NCBI RefSeq assembly: GCF_017353515.1
Contig: NZ_JAFMPY010000004.1
Location: 248,001-312,000 of the forward strand
Length of the DNA stretch: 64,000 nt
Origin: Jiella sonneratiae
Lineage (GTDB): Bacteria > Pseudomonadota > Alphaproteobacteria > Rhizobiales > Rhizobiaceae
Direction: 5' to 3'
Each line of letters starts with the position of its first letter. Positions within the stretch are counted from its first letter, which is position 1. The notes beneath the pieces were generated by a model, which was not told the origin of the DNA, did no database searches, and worked only from the letters and a program-made list of their open reading frames with translations. Shown in pieces: positions 26,645 to 34,597 of this stretch. The position numbers and the translations under genes were made by a program.

Positions 26645-27711
26645 GCCGAGGCCGGCTCGTCTTCGCCATCCCCGGCGACATCGAGACGCCGAGCGGCGGC
26701 TATGGCTACGACAGGCGGCTGATGGGCGAGCTGAGGCGGCTCGGCCTGACGGTCGACCATCTGAGGCTGCCCGCCGGCTTTCCGCGGCCGAGCCCGGCGG
26801 AGCGGGCCGAGACGGCGGCGGCCTTTGCCGCATTGGCAGACGGCAGCCACGTGCTCGTCGATGGGCTCGCCTTCGGCGCGATACCCGAAATCGCCGAAGA
26901 AGAGCACGGCCGCCTGCGCCTTGCGGCGCTCGTCCATCATCCGCTCTGCCTCGAGACCGGCCTGTCCGCGACGCTCGCCGCCGCGCTCGAAGCCTCCGAG
27001 CGCGCCGCGCTCCGATGCGCCGCCTCGGTCGTCGTCACCAGTGCCGCCACGGGCGAAACGCTGCGGCAACGCTTCGGCGTTCCGGCCGACCGCCTGACGG
27101 TCGCGCCGCCCGGCACCGACAAGCCGGCGATGCCGAAAGAATGGCCTGCCGGTCCCAAGGGGTCTGCCGGCGTGCCGCTGCTCCTTTCGATCGGAACCCT
27201 CATCCCCCGCAAGGACCACGCGACGCTCGTCGCGGCGCTCGCGACGATCGCCGATCTCGACTGGCGCTGCCGCATCGTCGGCTCGAAGACCGCCGATCCG
27301 CAGACCGCTGCGGCGCTCGAGCGCCAGGTTGCGGCATGCGGCCTTTCCGGCCGCGTCGAACTCGTCGGAGCGCTTGCGGACGTCGCCGGCGAATATCCGG
27401 CGGCTGACGTCTTCGTGCTCGCCAGCCGCTACGAAGGCTACGGCATGGTCTTCGCCGAGGCGCTGGCCCACGGCCTGCCGGTGGTCTTCTGTGCCGATGG
27501 CGCGCCGCGCGACCTCGTGCCGGAAGCGGCCGGCCGACGCTTTTCGCCGGGTGACGCCGCAGCGCTCGCCGATGGTCTTCGGACGCTGCTCGTCGACGAA
27601 GATGCCCGCCGACGCGCCGGCGAGGCGGCATTCGCCGCGGGGCAGGCCCTGCCGGGCTGGGACGAGACCGGCCGCCGCGTCGCCGCGGCGCTCGGGGGGC
27701 TCGGCCGATGA
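26641..27711 (+). CDS. Glycosyltransferase family 4 protein
   Basis: 356-residue GT-B enzyme, a retaining nucleotide-sugar glycosyltransferase. The acceptor half begins GRLVFAIPGDIETPSGGYGYDRRL. The donor half (about 175-340) has LLSIGTLIPRKDH, the phosphate-contact region, and the E-x7-E motif EGYGMVFAE. It starts at GTG 26641, overlapping the TGA of the pterin-like gene (GTGA), so the two are translationally coupled. Known GT4 enzymes include pteridine glucosyltransferases of cyanobacteria, so a glycosylated pterin-like product is a possible role. That is inference. Confidence 0.87.
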   Translation: MSRGRLVFAIPGDIETPSGGYGYDRRLMGELRRLGLTVDHLRLPAGFPRPSPAERAETAAAFAALADGSHVLVDGLAFGAIPEIAEEEHGRLRLAALVHHPLCLETGLSATLAAALEASERAALRCAASVVVTSAATGETLRQRFGVPADRLTVAPPGTDKPAMPKEWPAGPKGSAGVPLLLSIGTLIPRKDHATLVAALATIADLDWRCRIVGSKTADPQTAAALERQVAACGLSGRVELVGALADVAGEYPAADVFVLASRYEGYGMVFAEALAHGLPVVFCADGAPRDLVPEAAGRRFSPGDAAALADGLRTLLVDEDARRRAGEAAFAAGQALPGWDETGRRVAAALGGLGR

Positions 27712-28544
27712 GCGGATTTGCCGCCTCCTGGCTCGACCTGCGGGCGCCGGCCGACAAGCGGGCGCGCGACGCCGGCCTGCTGCGGCGGGCGGCCGGCTTC
27801 CTGGCCGAACCTGCCGGGGAGGGGAAGGTCGTCGCCGTCGATCTCGGCTGCGGAACGGGGGCGACGCTCGCGGCCTTTGCGGCGGCACTGCCGGACGTGG
27901 CGAAGGCCTGTCGCTGGCGTCTCGTCGACGCCGATCCGGCGCTGCTCGCTGTTGCGGCGGCGCGGGCGGAGGATCTCGGCCTTCTGGCGGAAACGGTGCG
28001 GGCCGATCTGTCCGATCTCGCCGCGGTGCCGCTCGACGGCTCCCGGCTCGTCACCGCCTCGGCGCTGTTCGACCTCGCCTCGGCCGACTTCGTCGAGGCC
28101 CTGGCGGAGAGGGTGGCGGCCTTTGGGGCGGGGCTCTATGCCGCGCTGAGCTATGACGGGTCGACCTCCTTTTCGCCGAGCCATCCGCTCGACGGGATCG
28201 TCGTCGCCGGCTTCAACCGGCACCAGTTGCGGCCGAAGGGGCTCGGGCGCGGCGCCTCGCTCGGGCCCGCCGCGGCACGCCGGCTCGGCGCGGCGATGAC
28301 AGCGAGGGGCCATGCGGTCGAACTCGCCGACAGCCCCTGGCGGCTCGGCCCCGGCGACGCGCAGCTTTCGGCCGCCCATGTCGCGGGCATGGCTTCGGCG
28401 GTCGATGAACTCGGGGTCCTCGACCCGGCCGGGATCGAGGCCTGGCGACGGTTCCGGCTCGAAGCCGCGGGCGCGGCCGAGACCGTCGTCGGCCATCTCG
28501 ACCTTCTGGCATTGCCGGCTGGAAGCGGCGCCGGCGCATCCTGA
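27708..28544 (+). CDS. Class I SAM-dependent methyltransferase
   Basis: 278 residues. Motif I is VAVDLGCGTGATLAAFA (about residues 42-58), followed by RLVDADPALLAVA (motif post-I) and SALFDLASADFVEALA near residues 117-132. The C-terminal half is less typical. The ATG overlaps the glycosyltransferase stop (ATGA), so it is the last gene of the four-gene unit. The substrate is unknown; a small molecule made by the preceding enzymes is likely. The unit ends in the palindromic repeat at 28574. Confidence 0.83.
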   Translation: MSGFAASWLDLRAPADKRARDAGLLRRAAGFLAEPAGEGKVVAVDLGCGTGATLAAFAAALPDVAKACRWRLVDADPALLAVAAARAEDLGLLAETVRADLSDLAAVPLDGSRLVTASALFDLASADFVEALAERVAAFGAGLYAALSYDGSTSFSPSHPLDGIVVAGFNRHQLRPKGLGRGASLGPAAARRLGAAMTARGHAVELADSPWRLGPGDAQLSAAHVAGMASAVDELGVLDPAGIEAWRRFRLEAAGAAETVVGHLDLLALPAGSGAGAS

Positions 28545-28573
28545 GGACCGGGCGGCGCCCGGCGCGACCCGGC

Positions 28574-28659
28574 GGCTCCGATCGGGCTCGTATCGAGCCC
28601 GCGCGGCGAATGAGCGTCTTTGTTTCCGGCATCACGAAGTGATCTGCCGGAAACCGTAT
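28574..28659 (+). repeat. Dispersed palindromic repeat, copy B (left end shortened)
   Basis: It matches copies A and C from GGCTC onward but lacks the first ~15 bases. It retains GTTTCCGGCATCACGAAG and TGCCGGAAACCGTAT, the stem-loop arms. Its right end, read on the minus strand (TGATACGG), supplies the TGA of the cytochrome b561 gene that ends at 28659. It lies between convergent genes. Confidence 0.8.
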
Positions 28660-29201
28660 CAGAGCATCCGGTAGAGCGTGTCGTCGCGCCGCAGCAGATG
28701 GTGGTGGAGGACGCCGGCGAGATGCAGGCAGAACAGGACGACGATCGACCAGCCGAGGAAGACGTGGACGCGCATCAGGACCGGCGCGACGTCGGACTTG
28801 CCGAGCGGGCTCCAGACGGTGACGAGGCCGAACCAGTCGAGCGGAAAGCCGAAGGCGTTGGTCGCGAGGAAGCCGAAGACCGGCTGCAGGATCAGCGCGG
28901 CATAGAGCAGCCAGTGCACCGATGCCGCCAGCCGCTTCTGCCAGAGCGGCATCGCCGGCTCCGCCGGCGGCGGGAAGACCAGCCGCAGCGCGAGGCGCGC
29001 CAGCATCACCCAGAGGATGAGAAAGCCGAAGGATTCATGGACGAAGTAGAAGCCGGTCTTCGCCTCGTCCTTGACGAAGCCGATGACGAAGCCGACGGGC
29101 CAGACGAGAAGAACGAGCAGCGCGACCAGCCAGTGCAGCGCCCGCAGCGCCGGGCGATGGCGGACGACCTGCGGCAAGGGGCGGGCGTCGAGGGCCGTCA
29201 T
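28659..29201 (-). CDS. Cytochrome b561 family protein
   Basis: 180-residue di-haem membrane protein with four helices. Haem-ligand histidines appear in RALHWLVALLVLLVW (helix 1), FVHESFGFLILWVML (helix 2), ASVHWLLYAALILQP (helix 3) and VHVFLGWSIVVLFCLHLAGVLHHH (helix 4). Such proteins move electrons between quinol and periplasmic partners, sometimes for superoxide oxidation. AAAGG precedes ATG 29201. Its stop codon lies on the edge of the palindromic repeat. Confidence 0.9.
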   Translation of the reverse strand: MTALDARPLPQVVRHRPALRALHWLVALLVLLVWPVGFVIGFVKDEAKTGFYFVHESFGFLILWVMLARLALRLVFPPPAEPAMPLWQKRLAASVHWLLYAALILQPVFGFLATNAFGFPLDWFGLVTVWSPLGKSDVAPVLMRVHVFLGWSIVVLFCLHLAGVLHHHLLRRDDTLYRML

Positions 29202-29276
29202 GGCAGACCTTTCGGCGTGGCGTCTGGTGCCCTCCCGGATATCCGGCTTTGCGGCTTCAATGAAGCCTCGATGTCC

Positions 29277-30413
29277 TCATCGTGATCGCGGCATCGGCGA
29301 GGTTGCGAGCGACACCGACTTGATCTGGGCGAACAGCCGATCGCCGACGGCAAGCTCCAGCCGCCCGGCCGAGCGGCGGGTGACCTTGGCGACGAAGGTG
29401 AAGTCCGCCGCGCCTTCGAGGGCGAGCAGGATGGCGAGATCGGCGGCGCCGGTGCCCGGCTCGATGGCGACGATCTCGACCCGCAGCGCATTGAGGATCG
29501 TCGACGGGCCGAGCGGCGCGCGGGCGAGGCTGACGTCGCTCGCGGCGATGCGGACCCGCCGCTCGATGCCGATCTCGGCGGCGCCGATGCCCTCGACGAA
29601 CAGGCTCTGGCCGCAGAGGTCGAGCTCCGACAGGCCGTCCTCCGCGGCATAGGCCGTAACCCGCGCGGGCAGGACGGCGGCGGCGCGCGGATCGCGCACG
29701 AAGCCGAGCCCGACGTCGGTGAGCGCCGCGTTGAGCCCGCCCGCGGCCCGGATGCGGCCGTCCTCGACGACGACGATGCGGTCGGCGAGGCGCTCGATCT
29801 CGGCGAGATCGTGGCTGACATAGAGGATTGGCAGGTCGAGGGAGGAGCCGAGCCGCTCGAGAAACGGCAGGATCTCGTTTTTCGCCAGATGGTCGAGGCC
29901 GGACAGCGGCTCGTCCATCAGCATCAGCCGCGGGCGCGACAGGATCGCCCGGCCGATCGCGACACGCTGTCTTTCGCCGCCGGAGAGATCTGCGGTCGAG
30001 CGCGAGAGCAGCGGCGCCAGCGACAGGAGCGCGACCACCTCCCGCCGCAGCCCGGCGTCGACGCCGCCTTCGGTCCGCCGCGCGCCGTAGACCAGATTGG
30101 CCTCGACGGTAAGATGCGCAAACAGGCTGGCTTCCTGGAAGACGTAGCCGACCGCCCGCCGATGCGGCGGGACGAAGCGCTCGCCCTCCTGCCAAACCTC
30201 GCCGCCCGCGACGACGCGGCCGGCGAGCCGCACCAGCCCGGCGATCGATCGAAGCAGCGAAGTCTTGCCCGAACCGGAGGGGCCGAACAGCGCGGTGACG
30301 CCGCGGGCCGGTGCGGTGAACGCGGCGTCGAGGGCAAAGCCGCCGCGCCGTCCCGCCAGCCGGACGTCGAGCCCCGGCGCCTCCGCGCCGGGTGGCGCTT
30401 CCCGCCGGCTCAC
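29277..30413 (-). CDS. modC: Molybdate ABC transporter ATP-binding protein ModC
   Basis: 378-residue ATPase. Walker A is GPSGSGKTS near residues 39-47, the signature [15 protein letters not shown] near 131-145, and Walker [13 protein letters not shown]. The C-terminal ~130 residues form a MOP/TOBE molybdate-binding domain ([21 protein letters not shown]). The start is GTG 30413, overlapping the modB stop (GTGA). Longer frames upstream run through modB and are shadows. It drives the ModAB importer. Confidence 0.93.
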   Translation of the reverse strand: MSRREAPPGAEAPGLDVRLAGRRGGFALDAAFTAPARGVTALFGPSGSGKTSLLRSIAGLVRLAGRVVAGGEVWQEGERFVPPHRRAVGYVFQEASLFAHLTVEANLVYGARRTEGGVDAGLRREVVALLSLAPLLSRSTADLSGGERQRVAIGRAILSRPRLMLMDEPLSGLDHLAKNEILPFLERLGSSLDLPILYVSHDLAEIERLADRIVVVEDGRIRAAGGLNAALTDVGLGFVRDPRAAAVLPARVTAYAAEDGLSELDLCGQSLFVEGIGAAEIGIERRVRIAASDVSLARAPLGPSTILNALRVEIVAIEPGTGAADLAILLALEGAADFTFVAKVTRRSAGRLELAVGDRLFAQIKSVSLATSPMPRSR

Positions 30414-31081
30414 GGGGCGATCTCGCCGAGCCGCCGGCCGATCCGCGACATCGCCAGAATGACCAGAAACGAGAAGACCAGCATGCCGCCGGCGACGATG
30501 TGGGCGTCGGCGAAGCGCAGCTGTTCGACATAGTCGAAGATCGCGATGGACAGGACCCGGGTCTTGCCCGGAACGTTGCCGCCGATCATCAGCACGACGC
30601 CGAACTCTCCGACGGTGTGGGCGAAGCCGAGCACGGCGCCGGTGAGGAAGCCGGAGCGCGCGAGCGGTACGGCGACGGTGAAGAACCGGTCGAGCGGGCC
30701 GGCCCGCAGCGTCGCCGCCACCTCCAGCGGGCGGTCGCCCACCGCCTCGAAGGCGCTGCGCACCGGCTGGACCACGAAAGGCATGGAGTAGATGACGGAG
30801 CCGATCACCAGGCCCGGGAAGGAAAAGGCGAGGGAGCGCAGCCCGAACAGGCCGCCGAGCCCGGAGGGGCCGAGGGCGATCAGAAGATAGAAGCCGAGGA
30901 CCGTCGGCGGCATCACCAGCGGCAGGGCGACGAGCGTTCCGACGACGTCGGAACGCCACGAGCGCGAGCGCGCCAGCCACCAGGCGAGCGGCGTGCCGAG
31001 CAGGAGCAGAAGGAGGGTCGTGACGCTCGCCAGTTCCAGCGTCAGCGCCAGGGCGCCGAAGATGTCGCGCGTGTCGATCAA
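30410..31081 (-). CDS. modB: Molybdate ABC transporter permease ModB
   Basis: 223-residue permease with five to six helices. The ATPase-docking loop reads [27 protein letters not shown] near residues 123-150, then [23 protein letters not shown], a ModB hallmark. The start is TTG 31081, 16 nt after the modA stop, with GAGG upstream. It forms the molybdate channel as a dimer. Confidence 0.94.
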   Translation of the reverse strand: MIDTRDIFGALALTLELASVTTLLLLLLGTPLAWWLARSRSWRSDVVGTLVALPLVMPPTVLGFYLLIALGPSGLGGLFGLRSLAFSFPGLVIGSVIYSMPFVVQPVRSAFEAVGDRPLEVAATLRAGPLDRFFTVAVPLARSGFLTGAVLGFAHTVGEFGVVLMIGGNVPGKTRVLSIAIFDYVEQLRFADAHIVAGGMLVFSFLVILAMSRIGRRLGEIAP

Positions 31082-31097
31082 GTCCGGCGCCTCGCGG

Positions 31098-31847
31098 TCA
31101 CTGGCCGATGCCGTAGCCGTATTTCTCGATGATCTTCTTTGCCTGCGGCCCCTTCAGGAAGTCGAGAAATTCCTTCGCCGCTTCGTTCGACGCGCCGGTC
31201 TTCAGGAGCACCGCGTCCTGGCGGATCGCCGTGTGGTCGGCGGCCGGGACGACCCAGCGCGAACCCGCCTCGTCGCCCACCACCTGGGAAAGCGCCACGA
31301 AGCCGAGCTCGGCATTGCCGGTCGAGACGAACTGGAATGTCTGGGCGATGCTGTTGCCCTGGACGATCTTGTCGGCGAGATCGTCGTAGACGCCGAGCTT
31401 CTTCATCGTCTCGACGGCCGCCGTGCCGTAGGGCGCGGTCTTCGGATTGGCGATGGCGATCTTGTCGAAGTCGCCGGTCTTCAGCGCGTCGGGCCCGCCG
31501 ACGAGCTTCGGATCGGTGCTGTAGAGGACGAGCGTCCCGACGGCGTAGGTGAAGCCGCTGCCCTTCACCGCGAGACCCTCGTCGACCGCCCGGCGCGGCC
31601 GCTCGTCGTCGGCCGCCAGGAACACTTCGAACGGCGCGCCCTGGCCGATCTGGGTGTAGAGCGCCCCGGTCGAGCCGAAGCTGAGCTTGGCCGTGTCGCC
31701 GGTCGCCTCGTGGAACGCCGTGGCGATCTCCTTGGCGGGTTCGGTGAAGTTCGCCGCGACGGCGACGACGGTCGTCTCGGCGGCGGCCGCCTGCGAGGCG
31801 GCGAGGACGGTGGTGGCGAAAAGCGCGGCGGATAGAAGGCGTGTCAT
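31098..31847 (-). CDS. modA: Molybdate-binding periplasmic protein ModA
   Basis: 249 residues with signal peptide [23 protein letters not shown]. The mature part has [23 protein letters not shown] and [28 protein letters not shown], the oxyanion-binding hinge, and [22 protein letters not shown] precedes ATG 31847. A longer start at 31877 would lie inside the ModE palindrome and is rejected. It is the first gene of modABC. Confidence 0.95.
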   Translation of the reverse strand: MTRLLSAALFATTVLAASQAAAAETTVVAVAANFTEPAKEIATAFHEATGDTAKLSFGSTGALYTQIGQGAPFEVFLAADDERPRRAVDEGLAVKGSGFTYAVGTLVLYSTDPKLVGGPDALKTGDFDKIAIANPKTAPYGTAAVETMKKLGVYDDLADKIVQGNSIAQTFQFVSTGNAELGFVALSQVVGDEAGSRWVVPAADHTAIRQDAVLLKTGASNEAAKEFLDFLKGPQAKKIIEKYGYGIGQ

Positions 31848-31857
31848 TGATGATCTC

Positions 31858-31881
31858 CGATATGTTTCGCAGAACATATCG
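31858..31881. promoter_or_regulatory. ModE-type operator upstream of modA
   Basis: CGATATGTT-TCGCAG-AACATATCG is a perfect 9+9 inverted repeat. It resembles ModE/Mop boxes, whose arms read like CGTTATAT and ATATAACG. It sits 11 bp upstream of the modA start and 29 bp after the end of the modE-like gene, so bound regulator would block modABC transcription when molybdate is plentiful. Confidence 0.7.
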
Positions 31882-31909
31882 CCATGGCGCGAGAGTCAAG
31901 GCGCCGCCG

Positions 31910-32344
31910 TCAGACTTCGTCGCTCCCGCGGCCTTCGCCATCGCTTTCGCCTTCATCGGCGACGGACTGGCCGGCCGGCCCCCCGTTCTTCGGCGCGAGC
32001 AGCGCCCGCAGCGCCGCGACCTCCGCGGCGACGGCGGCCTCGGCCTGCGCCTCGATCCGCCGGTAACCGTCGAGCACGCTGCGGCCGGCAGGCGTCAGGC
32101 CGGCGCCGCCGCCGGTGCTGCCGCCCCGCGTCGAGGTGACCAGCGGTTCGCGAAAGCCGGCATTCAGCTCCTCGACGAGGTTCCAGGCGCGCTTGTAGCT
32201 CATCTTCAGGCGGCGCCCGGCGGCGGCGATGGAGCCGGTCGCCTCGATCGCCTCGAGCAGCCGGGCCTTGCCGGGGCCGATGCTCCAGTCCGGGCTGAGC
32301 GCGAGGCGGAGATGGGCGATCGCCCGCGGCGGACCGTCCGTCAC
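31910..32344 (-). CDS. modE: Short ModE-type winged-helix transcriptional regulator
   Basis: 144 residues carrying only the N-terminal DNA-binding domain of ModE: SIGPGKARLLEAIEATGSIAAAGRRLKMSYKRAWNLVEELN, then the wing TRGGSTGGGAGLTPAGRSVLDGY. The C-terminal MOP/TOBE molybdate-binding domains of E. coli ModE are missing; in their place is an acidic tail (DEGESDGEGRGSDEV). How it would sense molybdate is unclear. The start is GTG 32344, overlapping the ribokinase stop (GTGA). A frame open to 33370 is the shadow of ribokinase. Confidence 0.85.
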   Translation of the reverse strand: MTDGPPRAIAHLRLALSPDWSIGPGKARLLEAIEATGSIAAAGRRLKMSYKRAWNLVEELNAGFREPLVTSTRGGSTGGGAGLTPAGRSVLDGYRRIEAQAEAAVAAEVAALRALLAPKNGGPAGQSVADEGESDGEGRGSDEV

Positions 32345-33291
32345 GGCGCGGAGAGCGCCGCGTCGATCTCGGCGGCGAAGGGCATGGCGGTCTGCGCGCC
32401 GACCTTGCGGCAGGCGAGGGACGCCGCGGCCACCGCCCGCCGCGCCGCCTGCGGCAGCGCGAGCCCGGCGGCGAGACCGCTGGCGAAGACGCCGACGAAG
32501 GTGTCGCCGGCCCCCGTCGTGTCCACCACGTCGACGGCGAGCGCCGGCAACGTCTCGATCGTGCCCGGCGCGTCGGCGAGAAGGACGCCGTCGCCGCCGA
32601 GCGTCGCGATCACCGCCAGCGCGTATCCCGCGCCGAGCGCACCGGCGAGGGCCGCCGGCGTCTCGCCGGAGAGCCCGGCCAGCGCCGCTGCGGCGGCAAG
32701 TTCGGTCTCGTTGACGACGAGCACGCTGCAGGCGGCGAGAAGCCGCCGCAGATCCTCGCGGCGCAGCCCGGCGGGCACGGGGGCGAGGTTGACCACGACC
32801 CGGCCGCCCGCCGCCCGCATCCTTTCGGCGGCCGCGAGGCTCTCGGCGAGCGGAACCTCCATCTGCAGGACGAGGACGGCGTCTTCGCGAAACAGTGCCG
32901 GATCGGCGGCATCGGCGCGCGCTTCGAGATTGGCGCCGCTCGCCACGGTGATGGCGTTCTCGCCGTCGGCGTCGATGGTGATGAAGGCGCAGCCTGTGCG
33001 CTCGCCGGTGGTGGCGAGGCTGCCGACGTCGATGCCCTCGCCGGAAAGGGCGGCCCGCGACCGTTCGCCGAGTTCGTCGTCGCCGACCGCGCCGGCAAGG
33101 CACACCGCCGCGCCGCCGGCCCGCGCCGCCGCGACGGCCTGGTTGGCGCCCTTGCCGCCGAAGAGCTGTTCGTAGCGGGCGGAGAGCACGGTCTCTCCCG
33201 GCCGCGGGATGGTCGCGACGCGGCAGACGAGATCGACGTTGACCGAGCCGAAGACGAAGACCACCGGCCGTTTTGCTGCCGTCTGTGACAT
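32341..33291 (-). CDS. rbsK: Ribokinase (PfkB family)
   Basis: 316-residue sugar kinase that makes ribose 5-phosphate. GSVNVDLVCRVATIPRPGETV and FGGKGANQAVAAARAG are the substrate-binding motifs at about residues 15-60. The catalytic base lies in DTTGAGDTFVGVFASGLA near residue 255. GAGG precedes ATG 33291. It is unexpectedly coupled to the ModE-type regulator through a GTGA overlap, so the pair probably share a promoter in the gap before cheS. Confidence 0.92.
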   Translation of the reverse strand: MSQTAAKRPVVFVFGSVNVDLVCRVATIPRPGETVLSARYEQLFGGKGANQAVAAARAGGAAVCLAGAVGDDELGERSRAALSGEGIDVGSLATTGERTGCAFITIDADGENAITVASGANLEARADAADPALFREDAVLVLQMEVPLAESLAAAERMRAAGGRVVVNLAPVPAGLRREDLRRLLAACSVLVVNETELAAAAALAGLSGETPAALAGALGAGYALAVIATLGGDGVLLADAPGTIETLPALAVDVVDTTGAGDTFVGVFASGLAAGLALPQAARRAVAAASLACRKVGAQTAMPFAAEIDAALSAP

Positions 33292-33834
33292 CGCTGCCTC
33301 GCGCCTCCCGTCGCCACCCGCATCGGACCCTTCTCCACCATTCGCGGGCCTGCCTCAAGAGGCGCGGCACAAGCCTCGCACAGGCCGGCGGGCATTGTGT
33401 GGAAAGGGTGCGTCGGGAAGGGACGGCCGCGCCGGACGGTGATCTTTGCCGGTGCGGCGGGCTTTAGAAAACAACATGGCTACACTTGGGGAATGTTTCG
33501 TAAGTACAGGTGATGTCGTCGCAGATCGGGCACGCGGCGGCGGTTCCGGTCGGACAGCTGCAGGTCCGATAAAGAATTGCTTAGGAGGTTGCGGCTAGTT
33601 TCCGACGAAAGTTTCCCTTCCTGGGCGCGCAATGCTCGAGTCGCAGTCGATGGCCGTGAAGAATACGAAATCATGCACCGCGAAGGCCTCCTCGTCCGCG
33701 GCGTCCCGCGGGGCTCCCGAGGCGCTGGCGAGGCGCGCGGCGCGTGCCGCCTTCCGCCGCGCGCCGAGAGACGCGTCGCGCCCCGCCCCGCGCCGCCGCG
33801 GTGCCGTTTCCGTCGCAATCCCGGAGAAGCTCTG
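33292..33834. other. Divergent promoter region rbsK / chemotaxis operon
   Basis: 543 bases. No gene is called. AT-richer sequence lies at 33465-33510 and 33568-33600. TCGGAC-AGCTGCAG-GTCCGA (33550-33569) is a 6-bp inverted repeat in front of the chemotaxis operon, and GCCT-CGCAC-AGGC lies at 33373. A 67-codon frame at 33632-33835 is mentioned among the rejected items. The position where rhizobial chemotaxis operons usually carry a receptor gene (icpA) is empty here. Confidence 0.45.
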
Positions 33835-34149
33835 ATGCCCCGCAAGTCACCCAAGACGACCGCCGTCGAAGGCGCGGTCTACACGCTGCCCGAGATCCTC
33901 GATCTCAAGGCCGCGACGCCGTTGACCGAGAAGCTGATGTCGCTGCGCGGCCAGAACATCGTCCTCGATGCCTCGAAGGTCGAGCGCCTCGGCACCCAGT
34001 GCGTCCAGATCCTGATCGCCGCCGCCGCCACCTGGAAGGACGACATGGCGGCCTTCAGCATCGCGGAGCCGTCCGATTCTTTCACCTCCGGCCTTCAGGT
34101 CCTCGGTCTCACGCCTCAGGCCATTCTCGAAAAGGAAGTCGCACAATGA
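33835..34149 (+). CDS. cheS: STAS-domain chemotaxis protein (CheS-like)
   Basis: 104 residues with one STAS fold: VYTLPEILDLKAATPLTEKLMSLRGQNIVLDASKVERLGTQCVQILIAAAATW in short pieces, the beta-alpha pattern of anti-sigma-antagonist-like domains. In Sinorhizobium meliloti the small CheS protein is encoded at the same operon position, binds CheA and speeds loss of phosphate from CheY1. Here it precedes cheY by an ATGA overlap. GGAGAAG lies before ATG 33835; an upstream extension to 33577 is Arg-rich noise. The symbol rests on gene order and fold, not on a sequence search. Confidence 0.75.
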   Translation: MPRKSPKTTAVEGAVYTLPEILDLKAATPLTEKLMSLRGQNIVLDASKVERLGTQCVQILIAAAATWKDDMAAFSIAEPSDSFTSGLQVLGLTPQAILEKEVAQ

Positions 34150-34517
34150 AACGCACCATTCTCACCATCGACGACTCGCGCACCATGCGCGAGATGCTCA
34201 AGGTCACGCTGGCCTCTTCGGGCTTCACGGTCGTCCAGGCGGAGGATGGCCAGCACGGCATCGAGGTCCTCGAGAGCATGGACATCGAGCCCGACGTGAT
34301 CATCACCGACATCAACATGCCGAGGAAGGATGGCTTCCAGTTCATCGAGGCGGTCCGGGCCAATTCCGCGCGCCGCGCCATCCCGATCCTCGTCCTGACG
34401 ACCGAGAGCGACGCGGAGAAGAAGCAGCGCGCCCGGCTCGCCGGCGCCACGGGCTGGATCGTCAAGCCCTTCGACCCGACCAAGCTGGTCGACGCGATCA
34501 ACAGGGTCGCCGCCTGA
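34146..34517 (+). CDS. cheY: CheY-like response regulator (first copy)
   Basis: 123-residue receiver domain. The acid pocket is Asp9/Asp10 with phospho-acceptor Asp55 (ITDINMP), Thr/Ser at LTTES and Lys in IVKPFDP. The ATG overlaps the CheS stop. In rhizobia the equivalent CheY1 acts mainly as a phosphate sink while the second CheY binds the motor; by position this is the CheY1 equivalent. Confidence 0.93.
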   Translation: MKRTILTIDDSRTMREMLKVTLASSGFTVVQAEDGQHGIEVLESMDIEPDVIITDINMPRKDGFQFIEAVRANSARRAIPILVLTTESDAEKKQRARLAGATGWIVKPFDPTKLVDAINRVAA

Positions 34518-34597
34518 GGCGGCGCCGCATTCGGCCGCAACTGCAAGGCATTTCACCGGCGCGCTGAGGCCGGACCGAGGGTGGAAAGAGACAGACC

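Noticed and set aside
29277-30980. 567-residue frame for ModC
   Set aside because: The first ~190 residues run through modB in another frame; the GTG at 30413 overlapping the modB stop is the better start.
33632-33835. 67-codon frame ending TGATG at the CheS-like start
   Set aside because: The overlap looks like translational coupling, but the product is Ala/Arg-rich with no ribosome site, so it is probably chance. It could be a decayed remnant of the missing receptor gene, but nothing in the sequence supports that.
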